DNA of 7,100 nt from an uncultured Lachnospiraceae bacterium (GTDB lineage: Bacteria; Bacillota; Clostridia; Lachnospirales; Lachnospiraceae): positions 1 to 7,100 of the forward strand of contig CACZNZ010000211.1 of the NCBI GenBank assembly GCA_902782625.1, in the 5' to 3' direction. A program made the translations under genes and the position numbers. The notes under the pieces were generated by a model. The model searched no databases and was not told where the DNA came from. It worked only from the letters and a program-made list of their open reading frames with translations. The first letter of the stretch is position 1. The number at the start of each line of letters is the position of its first letter. Below, piece after piece: positions 1-6,235 of this stretch.

Positions 1-560
1 AAAGTGGATTAGAGACGAAGATCAAGAGAGAAGCCCGCAATGCCAGAGTCATCGGAATTTGTGGTGGATTCCAGCTTCTTGGAAAAGAATTGCACGACCC
101 CGAATGTGTTGAGCATGGGGGTGATATGCGGGGACTGGGACTTCTCGATCTTTCGACGACATTTCTTGGGGATAAAACCAGGACAAGAATCAAAGGCGCA
201 ATCAAAGATAATGCCAATATCTATGGTCTGGACAATCAGGAAGTGGAAGGCTATGAGATTCATATGGGAACCACAGATAATCTAGGGCAGGCAGTCCCGA
301 TGATTACACTTGAAGATGGCAGAACTGACGGATATATGACAGATGACGGCAGAATCTGGGGAAGCTATCTGCATGGAATCTTTGACAATGAGGATTTTCT
401 GTACGGGCTGATCCGTTCCATGATGGAAGAAAAGGGAATTGATCCGTCTCATGACCGTTTAAGTGTTGCAGAATACAAGGAACAGCAGTATGATAAACTT
501 GCTGATTTGATCAGGGACAATCTTGATATGGAGAAAATATATCAGATTCTCGAATTGTAA
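1..560 (+). CDS. cobQ: Cobyric acid synthase, C-terminal glutamine amidotransferase part (5' end outside window)
   Basis: This is the last 185 codons of a gene that runs in from the left edge, read in the frame beginning at base 3; the whole family is about 500 residues. The part seen is a class I-type glutamine amidotransferase domain (GATase_3). The motif GICGGFQLLG carries the nucleophilic cysteine (codon 60-62). EIHMG follows (His codon 261-263), and GSYLHGIFDN carries the likely catalytic histidine (codon 372-374). The last two motifs are typical of CobQ/CbiP and separate it from other amidotransferases. The family uses glutamine and ATP to amidate four side chains of adenosylcobyrinic acid a,c-diamide in the cytoplasm, a late B12 step. 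The ATP-binding N-terminal half is not visible. It ends in TAA, 20 bases before the precorrin-2 dehydrogenase gene, probably in the same operon. CbiA is the main alternative and is less likely from these motifs. Confidence 0.93.
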   Translation, partial: SGLETKIKREARNARVIGICGGFQLLGKELHDPECVEHGGDMRGLGLLDLSTTFLGDKTRTRIKGAIKDNANIYGLDNQEVEGYEIHMGTTDNLGQAVPMITLEDGRTDGYMTDDGRIWGSYLHGIFDNEDFLYGLIRSMMEEKGIDPSHDRLSVAEYKEQQYDKLADLIRDNLDMEKIYQILEL

Positions 561-580
561 AAAAAGGACAGGAGAGGGCA

Positions 581-1210
581 ATGGCTTTATTTCCGATGTT
601 TACGGATATAAGGGGCCGGATCTGTGTCGTATTTGGCGGCGGCAATGTTGCTGCCCGAAAGATCCGGACTTTAACAAAATATGGTGCGCATATCCTTGTG
701 GCGGCAGAGACAATCTGTGAAGAAATTGCCGATATGGTTCCTGAAGAAGACAGATCTTCGTCAATAATTGATGAAAAGCTGATAGAGACGCTTGTAAAAG
801 AGGCCTTTCTTGTGATTGCGGCAACAAGCGACAGGAAGATTAACCATCGCATTGCAGATTACTGTCAGTCCCGGAATATACCTGTCAATGTAGCGGATGC
901 CCCGCAGGAATGCACCTTCGGATTTCCGGCCGTCGTCGTGGCGGATGAAATCAGTATCGGGATTCACAGTGGATCTTCAGCGCCGACGGTTTCCAAGACA
1001 CTTCGGAGAAAGATCGAAAAAGAAATCCCTGCGTGGACCGGGGAGCTGGCATCGGGTCTCGGACAACTGAGGGAGGAACTGAAGGAACGGGGAGTCAGTC
1101 AGCAAAAACGCAGACAGATCATCCAGGAAGTAACAAGGGAAAGTTTCGGGAAAAACCGTATTTTGACGAATCAGGAGATTTCAGCTATAATTGCTTTACA
1201 TATAGAATAG
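581..1210 (+). CDS. sirC: Precorrin-2 dehydrogenase (SirC / CysG N-terminal / Met8 type)
   Basis: A 209-residue cytoplasmic protein, close to the usual size of stand-alone SirC. The N-terminus FPMF is followed by the Rossmann NAD-binding motif GGGNVAARK (residues 19-27). LVIAATSD (about 77-84) and VNVADAP (102-108) come next; Asp106 aligns with the catalytic Asp of CysG and Met8. The SGSSAPTVSKTLRRKIE stretch (130-146) and a helical C-terminal part (about 150-209) resemble the dimerisation and substrate region of the family. The family oxidises precorrin-2 to sirohydrochlorin with NAD+, and some members also insert iron to form siroheme; sequence alone does not decide chelatase activity. There is no CobA-like methyltransferase domain, so this is not a full CysG. 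The start is backed by AGGAGAGG a few bases upstream. Its position between cobQ and hemB fits supply of sirohydrochlorin for anaerobic B12 synthesis, siroheme synthesis, or both. Confidence 0.92.
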   Translation: MALFPMFTDIRGRICVVFGGGNVAARKIRTLTKYGAHILVAAETICEEIADMVPEEDRSSSIIDEKLIETLVKEAFLVIAATSDRKINHRIADYCQSRNIPVNVADAPQECTFGFPAVVVADEISIGIHSGSSAPTVSKTLRRKIEKEIPAWTGELASGLGQLREELKERGVSQQKRRQIIQEVTRESFGKNRILTNQEISAIIALHIE

Positions 1211-1242
1211 AGAAGAAAGAACAGAAAGAAGGATAAGCGGAT

Positions 1243-1719
1243 ATGGTGCAGCTGGTAGAGGATAAATTGGACATCGATACGTATCTGGAACTCAGGGAGT
1301 CGGTCCATTTTCATCCACTGACCAGAGATCAGGCCGAGAAAGGATTAAAAAACAGTCTCTATACGCTGGTGGCTTATCAGGATGGCCGCGCGGTGGGCAT
1401 GGGAAGGATTGTCGGAGACGGGGCAATCATCTGTTATGTTCAGGATCTGATTATCCGCCCGGAAGTTCAGAGACAGGGAATCGGAGGGCTGCTTTTGGAC
1501 AGCCTGAAAGATTTTGTGATCCGGGAAGCCTATGAGGGGACAATGGTCATGTTTGACCTGATGTGTGCCATTGGAAGAGAAGAATTCTATAAGAAACATG
1601 GATTTATCTCCAGGCCGACCAAAGAGCTTGGGCCTGGCATGATCCAGTATCTTACTATCGGAGAATCCGGAAAAGAAAAAACCGAGGATATCTCCGGGGA
1701 TATAAAGAAAGGAGAGTGA
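1243..1719 (+). CDS. GNAT family N-acetyltransferase
   Basis: A 158-residue protein with the GNAT fold. Strand beta-4 and motif A are seen as VQDLIIRPEVQRQGIGGLLL (residues 66-85), with the acetyl-CoA pyrophosphate loop QRQGIG at 76-81. The end of the fold is marked by REEFYKKHGF (112-121), whose Tyr116 is where many GNATs have their general-acid tyrosine. GPGMIQYL (130-137) is a common ending in a broad Firmicutes subgroup. The last 20 residues are a charged Lys/Glu-rich tail that probably lies outside the fold. It should transfer acetyl from acetyl-CoA to an amine, but the substrate cannot be told. AGAAGG sits about 10 bases before the ATG. It lies 32 bases after sirC and 10 bases before hemB, so it is very likely co-transcribed with them, although no tetrapyrrole step needs such an enzyme. 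Confidence 0.9.
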   Translation: MVQLVEDKLDIDTYLELRESVHFHPLTRDQAEKGLKNSLYTLVAYQDGRAVGMGRIVGDGAIICYVQDLIIRPEVQRQGIGGLLLDSLKDFVIREAYEGTMVMFDLMCAIGREEFYKKHGFISRPTKELGPGMIQYLTIGESGKEKTEDISGDIKKGE

Positions 1720-1729
1720 CTTAATCATC

Positions 1730-2698
1730 ATGATCAGAAGAAGACGTTTACGTGCGACAGATAATCTCAGAGCTTTGGTAAGGGAAACATCCGTCAGTGT
1801 ATCAGACCTGATTTATCCGGTGTTTGTTATCGAGGGAAAGGATATTAAGAATCCAATCAATTCCATGCCTGGGATCTATCAGTATTCCATAGACAGACTC
1901 GACGAAGAACTTGACAGGATCCGTGAAGCAGGAGTCAAGGCAATCCTCCTGTTCGGTATTCCGGAGCATAAGGATGAAGTGGGAAGTGAAGCATATAATG
2001 AACACGGGATCATCCAGGAAGCCATCCGTTATATCAAGAAGGTATTTCCAGAGCTTGTGGTGATTGCTGATATCTGTCTTTGTGAATATACCTCTCACGG
2101 ACACTGTGGCGTGATCGATCACGGTGTGATCCTGAATGATGAGACCCTGCCGCTTCTGGCAAAAACCGCTGTGACCTGCGCACAGGCTGGCGCGGATATG
2201 GTAGCGCCATCCAATATGATGGACGGACATGTGGCTGCGATTCGTGAAGCGTTGGACGAGGCCGGATATGAGATGACACCGATCATGGCTTACAGTGCCA
2301 AAATGGCTTCCGGATTCTACGGACCTTTCCGTGATGCGGCTCATTCCGCACCGGGATTCGGAGACAGGAAAACCTATCAGATGGATTTCCACAATGCCAG
2401 AGAGGCGATGAGAGACATTTTTGACGATATCGAAGAAGGAGCAGATATCATTATCGTCAAACCGGGATTCTCTTTGCTGGATATCTTAAAGACGGCTTCT
2501 GTGGAGACCGACATGCCGCTTTGCTCCTACAATGTAAGCGGAGAATACTCCATGGTGAAGGCAGCGGCAGCAAACGGCTGGATCGATGAGAAAAAAATTG
2601 TTATGGAACTTATGACAGCCTTCAAACGTGCCGGCGCGCAGATGATCATCACCTATCATGCGCTGGATGTGGCACGGTGGATCAGAGAAGAAGACTGA
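1730..2698 (+). CDS. hemB: Porphobilinogen synthase (delta-aminolevulinic acid dehydratase)
   Basis: A complete 322-residue HemB of usual length. It condenses two 5-aminolevulinate molecules into porphobilinogen, the precursor of haem, siroheme and B12, in the cytoplasm as a homo-oligomer. The two Schiff-base lysines are Lys191 in YSAKMASGFYGPFRD and Lys244 in IIIVKPGF. DICLCEYTSHGHCG holds Cys116, Cys118 and Cys126, the three-cysteine site typical of zinc-dependent HemB; magnesium-type enzymes lack it. GDRKTYQMD (211-219) and YNVSGEYSM (267-275) are further family signatures. The start matches the usual MIRRxRRLR N-terminus. Its best Shine-Dalgarno, AAAGGAG (about 1708-1714) inside the end of the GNAT gene, is about 15 bases away, which is long; translation may be helped by coupling to the upstream gene. 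One small deviation is APSNMMDGH, where many homologues have APSDMMDGR. Confidence 0.97.
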   Translation: MIRRRRLRATDNLRALVRETSVSVSDLIYPVFVIEGKDIKNPINSMPGIYQYSIDRLDEELDRIREAGVKAILLFGIPEHKDEVGSEAYNEHGIIQEAIRYIKKVFPELVVIADICLCEYTSHGHCGVIDHGVILNDETLPLLAKTAVTCAQAGADMVAPSNMMDGHVAAIREALDEAGYEMTPIMAYSAKMASGFYGPFRDAAHSAPGFGDRKTYQMDFHNAREAMRDIFDDIEEGADIIIVKPGFSLLDILKTASVETDMPLCSYNVSGEYSMVKAAAANGWIDEKKIVMELMTAFKRAGAQMIITYHALDVARWIREED

Positions 2699-2718
2699 TT
2701 TCGGGAGTGTGAGGAAGG

Positions 2719-3165
2719 ATGATCATTGTTTACTGGCTTATAGGGGCATTGATATTGGCAGGCTTTGAAGCGCATACGCTGGGCCTGACAACCATCTGGT
2801 TTGCAGGGGGCGCGCTGGTTGCTGCCTTGTTTTGCGGATTGGGATTTCCTCTCTGGGTACAGATTGTGGTATTTGCAGCAGTGTCAATACTCATGCTTGT
2901 TCTGACCAGACCTTTGGCTATGAAATATCTGAATTCCCGAACCGTAAAGACAAATGTAGACGGCATGGCCGGAAAGACAGGTCTTGTGACACAGCCCATC
3001 GATAACCTTCACGGGAAGGGTCAGGTGGATGTGGACGGACAGCTTTGGACAGCAAGAAGTACCGATGATGATATCCTGATTGATACAGGAACCAAGGTCA
3101 CGGTTAAGGCGGTGCAGGGCGTAAAACTGATTGTAAAAACAAAGGAGGAAGATCATGTTTTTTAG
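2719..3165 (+). CDS. NfeD-like membrane protein (short form, OB-fold)
   Basis: A 148-residue short NfeD protein without the ClpP-like protease domain of long forms. Hydrophobic segments at about residues 2-19, 24-42 and 46-64 would anchor it in the membrane. LTRPLAMKYL (62-71) leads into a soluble C-terminal beta-barrel (OB-fold, about 80-142) with the family signature VDGMAGKTGLVT and the later GKGQVDVDGQLWTARS and VKLIV. Such proteins pair with SPFH/stomatin/flotillin proteins, as E. coli YbbJ does with QmcA, and are thought to support membrane microdomains or membrane protein quality control. The next gene is exactly such a partner and overlaps this one by 11 bases. GAGGAAGG abuts the ATG, which is too close to be ideal; GGGAG at 2703-2707, 11 bases upstream, may serve instead. 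The exact molecular role is unknown. Confidence 0.9.
   Translation: MIIVYWLIGALILAGFEAHTLGLTTIWFAGGALVAALFCGLGFPLWVQIVVFAAVSILMLVLTRPLAMKYLNSRTVKTNVDGMAGKTGLVTQPIDNLHGKGQVDVDGQLWTARSTDDDILIDTGTKVTVKAVQGVKLIVKTKEEDHVF
3141..3148 (+). promoter_or_regulatory. Strong ribosome binding site for the SPFH gene inside the nfeD-like coding region
   Basis: AAAGGAGG lies 6 bases before the ATG at 3155, within the last codons of the upstream gene. It fixes the SPFH start, which overlaps the upstream stop (3163-3165) by 11 bases, and suggests coupled translation of the two partners. Confidence 0.85.
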
Positions 3166-4105
3166 TATAATTATTCCTATCTTACTTATTATTCTGATCA
3201 TCTATGCCATTATTTCCTGTGTGAATATTGTTCCGCAGGCACAGGCATATGTAGTGGAACGTCTGGGAGCTTACCAGGCAACATGGTCGGTAGGACTTCA
3301 TTTTAAAGTGCCTTTTATTGACCGGGTTGCCAAAAAAGTTCTTTTGAAAGAACAGGTTGTCGATTTCGCACCGCAGCCTGTAATCACGAAAGATAATGTT
3401 ACGATGCAGATTGATACGGTAGTATATTTTCAGATTACGGATCCCAAGCTTTATGCATATGGTGTGGACCGCCCTATTATGGCGATTGAGAACCTCACTG
3501 CAACAACACTTCGAAACCTGATCGGTGATCTTGAACTTGATGCTACACTCACTTCGAGAGATACAATCAATACACAGATGAGATCTATTCTGGATGTTGC
3601 GACGGATCCATGGGGAATCAAAGTCAACAGAGTAGAGCTTAAAAATATCATTCCGCCGGCTGAGATTCAGAATGCCATGGAAAAACAGATGAAGGCGGAA
3701 AGAGAACGAAGAGAATCCATTCTTCGTGCAGAAGGTGAGAAGAAATCCTCCGTACTTCGTGCGGAAGGTCAGAAGGAATCCATGATTCTCCAGGCAGAAG
3801 CAGAAAAAGAAGCTGCCATCCTCCGGGCAGACGCCAAGAAAGAGGCGACGATCCGTGAGGCAGAAGGTAATGCACAGGCTATTCTCAATATCCAGCAGGC
3901 AACAGCGGCAGGTATTGAAGCAATCCGGAAAGCCGGAGCAGATGAGTCTGTAATCCGCCTGAAGGCGATTGAAGCATTTGAAAGAGCAGCTGACGGCAAA
4001 GCAACGAAGATTATCGTTCCTTCAGATATTCAGGGACTGGCAGGCATGGTTGCTTCTGTGAAAGAACTTGCGACTTCCGAGCCGATTTCCGGGGCAGAAG
4101 AATAA
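3155..4105 (+). CDS. SPFH/Band 7 (stomatin, QmcA-like) membrane protein
   Basis: A 316-residue protein, near the length of E. coli QmcA (305). An N-terminal hydrophobic anchor (about 3-22) is followed by a Band 7/PHB domain (about 25-185) with IVPQAQAYVVERLGAY, VPFIDRV, ITKDNVTMQIDTVVYFQI, ENLTATTLRNLIGDLELD, NPWGIKV-like DPWGIKVNRVELKNI and PPAEIQNAMEKQMKAERERR. A long charged helix (about 177-240) made of 11-residue repeats follows. The C-terminal IIVPSDIQGLAGM region resembles the QmcA-type ending. Such proteins form large ring- or cage-like oligomers on membranes and organise microdomains or regulate membrane proteases; the specific client here is unknown. It pairs with the upstream NfeD-like gene by overlap and is the last gene before the terminator at 4145-4192. 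HflK/HflC are related but less similar, and no second SPFH gene is adjacent. Confidence 0.94.
   Translation: MFFSIIIPILLIILIIYAIISCVNIVPQAQAYVVERLGAYQATWSVGLHFKVPFIDRVAKKVLLKEQVVDFAPQPVITKDNVTMQIDTVVYFQITDPKLYAYGVDRPIMAIENLTATTLRNLIGDLELDATLTSRDTINTQMRSILDVATDPWGIKVNRVELKNIIPPAEIQNAMEKQMKAERERRESILRAEGEKKSSVLRAEGQKESMILQAEAEKEAAILRADAKKEATIREAEGNAQAILNIQQATAAGIEAIRKAGADESVIRLKAIEAFERAADGKATKIIVPSDIQGLAGMVASVKELATSEPISGAEE
3713..3877 (+). repeat. Five tandem 33-base units coding for 11-residue coiled-coil repeats
   Basis: Residues 187-241 of the SPFH protein fall into five in-frame units of 11 residues: ESILRAEGEKK, SSVLRAEGQKE, SMILQAEAEKE, AAILRADAKKE and ATIREAEGNAQ. Each has an Ile/Val-Leu core pair, then an Arg/Gln-Ala-Glu/Asp-Gly/Ala turn of helix, then charged residues. 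An 11-residue period fits a hendecad, nearly straight coiled coil. This is typical of the helix that forms the cage wall in SPFH proteins. The units are similar in protein but have diverged in DNA. Confidence 0.85.
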
Positions 4106-4144
4106 TCACATCTCATGTCCGGGAGAAAACCAGACGAAATAGTG

Positions 4145-4192
4145 ACTGCTGTATCAGATCGTTCATACGAACGTCCGGTACGGCAGTTTTTT
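4145..4192 (+). terminator. Rho-independent terminator after the SPFH gene
   Basis: ACTGCTGTA (4145-4153) pairs with TACGGCAGT (4179-4187) over 9 pairs with one G-U. Inside, U4154-G4178, C4155-G4177, G4157-C4175 and A4158-U4174 extend the stem past one mismatch. The tip is CGTTC/GAACG (4160-4164 with 4169-4173) around the loop ATAC, with one bulged U at 4159. A run of six T (4187-4192) follows at once. This long hairpin and U-tract is a textbook terminator for the upstream operon. It could also act as an attenuator for the next gene, which starts within 40 bases. Confidence 0.87.
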
Positions 4193-4214
4193 CCGTTACA
4201 TGACAACAACTGTT

Positions 4215-4220
4215 TTGGAG
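4215..4220 (+). promoter_or_regulatory. Ribosome binding site that decides the ltaS start
   Basis: TTGGAG lies 9 bases before the ATG at 4230. The earlier in-frame ATG at 4200 follows pyrimidine-rich terminator sequence with no Shine-Dalgarno. I therefore prefer 4230. Confidence 0.6.
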
Positions 4221-4229
4221 ATTGTACCT

Positions 4230-6158
4230 ATGAGAACGACACTGGATTCCATTGCAAAAAAACACTGGCTGGTCTATCCTGTACTGATCATAAAAACCTT
4301 TTTGTTTTACTGGGTTGCCGGCATGCTGGATATGATGATTGTCTATGAAGTTCCTTTATTGACAATCTTGTTTTTTCTGACCCTCTACGAAGTATTTTCC
4401 ATGAAAGAGAGCCGGGTCAGGCGCTCTGCTTTTACGACCATCTATATATTCTTAAGCGTGCTGCTTTTTATGGATGCCGCTTACAGCAGCTATTTCGGTC
4501 GGTATCTTTCGGTGAATCAGATTTATCAGCTGGGCAGCCTTGCCCAGATCGCCACAGGTGGAAATGTGGTGGAAGCGACCGTCAGTCCGCTGTGCGTTCT
4601 TATGCTGATCGATATTCCTTTTGTCATTATGTGGTATCGCAGCCGCAATCGTAAAAAGACAGGGATGGTGGATTCTTTTGTCAAGGCAATGAATACGCGC
4701 AAGGAAAAGCCGGGAAGATTTGTCGGGAACCTGTTGTCCTTGATTTTTCATACGGCACTGTATACCACAGCAATCTGCAGCCTGTATTACTATGGCTTCA
4801 ATCCACAGAATCTGCGGTCTGTTCAGAGAGTAAATCATATCGAGATTGTCACCTATCACATCAATGATGTACTGGTAAATGTAGCGGGAAAAATGCGAAG
4901 AGGACAGGTGGATGAGAAGGAAATCCTGTCCCAGATGAAACAGATTGTTCCGGCTTCGGAAGGGGATTTCCTGCACGGAGCCGCCAAAGGACGCAATCTG
5001 ATCCTTATTCAGACAGAATCCATGAATGATTTTGTCATCGGTGCACAATATAATGGACAGGAGATTACGCCGAATCTGAATCAGCTGCTGAATCAGGACA
5101 CCCTTTATTTTGATCATTGCTATTCCACAACAGGAGTAGGGAATACGGCAGATGCAGAATTCTCCACATTGAACAGCCTGTATGCCAATGACGAACGGGA
5201 ATGTTATCGGATGTTCGTGGATAATACATACAACGGTCTGCCCTGGATGCTGAGGGAAAAAGGGTATGAGGCAATGGCTTTTCATGGTTATATCAAAACA
5301 TTCTGGAACCGGTTTGAGGCCTATAAGAATCAGGGCTTTCAACATTATTATTCAGAAGAAGAACTGGAGATGACAGAGAAAGAAGGGTTCGGCCTGACAG
5401 ACAAAGAAATGTTCCGGCAGGCCGTGGATATTTTAAAAACCAAAAAACAACCGTTTTTCAGCTTTATGATTACGCTCACCAACCATATCCCATATGAACT
5501 TGATTCTTCCAGGGCTTCCCTGAAACTGAAACCAGAAGACAAAAATTCTCTTTTTGGTCATTATCTTCAGACGATCCGGTATACGGATGAAGCGTTTGGG
5601 GATCTGATCCGATTGCTGAAAGAAAATGGTATGTACGATAATACGATGATCGTCATCTACGGTGACCATCAGGGGATGAATCTGGAGACACGGGCTGTCC
5701 GGTACAAAATGAGCGAATTCCTGGGGAAGGAATACAATTATGAAGAGATGCTGAATATACCGCTGCTGTTCCATATTCCGGGTCTTGGAGAACACAGAAC
5801 GATTCATACAGTAGCAGGGGAGGTGGACATTATGCCGACCATCGCCAATCTTATGGATCTTGATCCGGGCCAGCCTTATATATTCGGGCATGATCTTCTC
5901 AATACTGACGAAGGTTTTATCGCACAGGTTTCCTATATTGGGAAAGGCTCCTACATTTCCGGAAATGACCATGAGATTTTCAAGATCGGAAAGGATGGAA
6001 CCGTCGAAAGCGGCAGACTTCTTTCAACCTATGACGGATCTGAAAAAAGCTTTGATGCAGTAAAAGCAGGAGCAGGTTCAGAAAGATCACGAAGGCTGAT
6101 CGATCTGTGCCAGGAAGTGCTTGCATATAATCTGATCGCGAATCATGTGCATCACTAG
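4230..6158 (+). CDS. ltaS: Lipoteichoic acid synthase family protein (polyglycerol-phosphate transferase)
   Basis: A 642-residue membrane protein (652 if the ATG at 4200 is used). It has five predicted membrane helices at about 13-31, 35-56, 68-86, 116-136 and 166-188, then an extracellular sulfatase-fold domain from about 255. The family polymerises glycerol phosphate from phosphatidylglycerol onto a glycolipid anchor outside the cell. Metal and catalytic residues, by alignment to S. aureus LtaS, are Glu263 in QTES, the nucleophile Thr306 in GNTADAEF, and Asp479/His480 in YGDHQG; His419 in TNHIPY fits the substrate-site histidine. FHGYIKTFWNR (351-361) is the glycerol-phosphate-binding stretch, with Tyr354 where S. 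aureus has Asp349. VDIMPTIANLM is a common late motif. It stands alone between a terminator and the promoter of argF. A family member with a different phosphoglycerol acceptor is possible, since Clostridia often carry several paralogues. Confidence 0.92.
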   Translation: MRTTLDSIAKKHWLVYPVLIIKTFLFYWVAGMLDMMIVYEVPLLTILFFLTLYEVFSMKESRVRRSAFTTIYIFLSVLLFMDAAYSSYFGRYLSVNQIYQLGSLAQIATGGNVVEATVSPLCVLMLIDIPFVIMWYRSRNRKKTGMVDSFVKAMNTRKEKPGRFVGNLLSLIFHTALYTTAICSLYYYGFNPQNLRSVQRVNHIEIVTYHINDVLVNVAGKMRRGQVDEKEILSQMKQIVPASEGDFLHGAAKGRNLILIQTESMNDFVIGAQYNGQEITPNLNQLLNQDTLYFDHCYSTTGVGNTADAEFSTLNSLYANDERECYRMFVDNTYNGLPWMLREKGYEAMAFHGYIKTFWNRFEAYKNQGFQHYYSEEELEMTEKEGFGLTDKEMFRQAVDILKTKKQPFFSFMITLTNHIPYELDSSRASLKLKPEDKNSLFGHYLQTIRYTDEAFGDLIRLLKENGMYDNTMIVIYGDHQGMNLETRAVRYKMSEFLGKEYNYEEMLNIPLLFHIPGLGEHRTIHTVAGEVDIMPTIANLMDLDPGQPYIFGHDLLNTDEGFIAQVSYIGKGSYISGNDHEIFKIGKDGTVESGRLLSTYDGSEKSFDAVKAGAGSERSRRLIDLCQEVLAYNLIANHVHH

Positions 6159-6171
6159 ACGAATGTTTAAC

Positions 6172-6200
6172 TTGACAGAGGTAGTAATATTTGCTAAAAG
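6172..6200 (+). promoter_or_regulatory. Sigma-A-type promoter with extended -10 upstream of argF
   Basis: A perfect -35 box TTGACA (6172-6177) is followed after 17 bases by TAAAAG (6195-6200), which matches four of six positions of TATAAT. The extended -10 dinucleotide TG sits at 6192-6193. Transcription would start near 6207, giving a leader of about 30 bases before the ATG at 6236. I see no clear ArgR operator overlapping it. Confidence 0.72.
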
Positions 6201-6235
6201 ATTACTGTATGAAAAGGAAAGTGAGGAGAGATCCT

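Noticed and set aside
90..560. TTG at 90 as a start for a short independent protein
   Set aside because: The frame is open to the left edge, and the active-site motif GICGGFQLLG lies upstream of the TTG, so this is the end of a longer cobQ.
2207..2230. HemB stretch APSNMMDGH differing from the common APSDMMDGR
   Set aside because: E. coli HemB also departs from the common form here (APSAAMDGQ), so the site tolerates change and no functional meaning can be drawn.
1802..2392. A 196-codon open frame on the minus strand inside hemB
   Set aside because: It is opposite highly conserved hemB sequence, with no known motif and a composition unlike a real protein.
4200..4229. Earlier ATG giving a 10-residue longer LtaS-type protein
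   Set aside because: No Shine-Dalgarno precedes 4200 and it sits only 8 bases after the terminator T-run. The ATG at 4230 has TTGGAG at good spacing. The longer form cannot be fully excluded.
4115..4348. A small plus-strand open frame starting after the SPFH gene
   Set aside because: It runs through the terminator hairpin and then overlaps ltaS in another frame. It has no plausible ribosome binding site and no recognisable product.
4452..5345. A 297-codon open frame on the minus strand inside ltaS
   Set aside because: It lies fully opposite a gene with clear family motifs, has a Cys/His/Ile-rich composition with no recognisable domain, and lacks a convincing ribosome binding site. It is a mirror of the coding bias of ltaS.
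6201..6235. Possible ArgR operator in the argF leader
   Set aside because: Only loose A/T-rich similarity is visible, with no paired palindromic half-sites, so no regulatory call is made.
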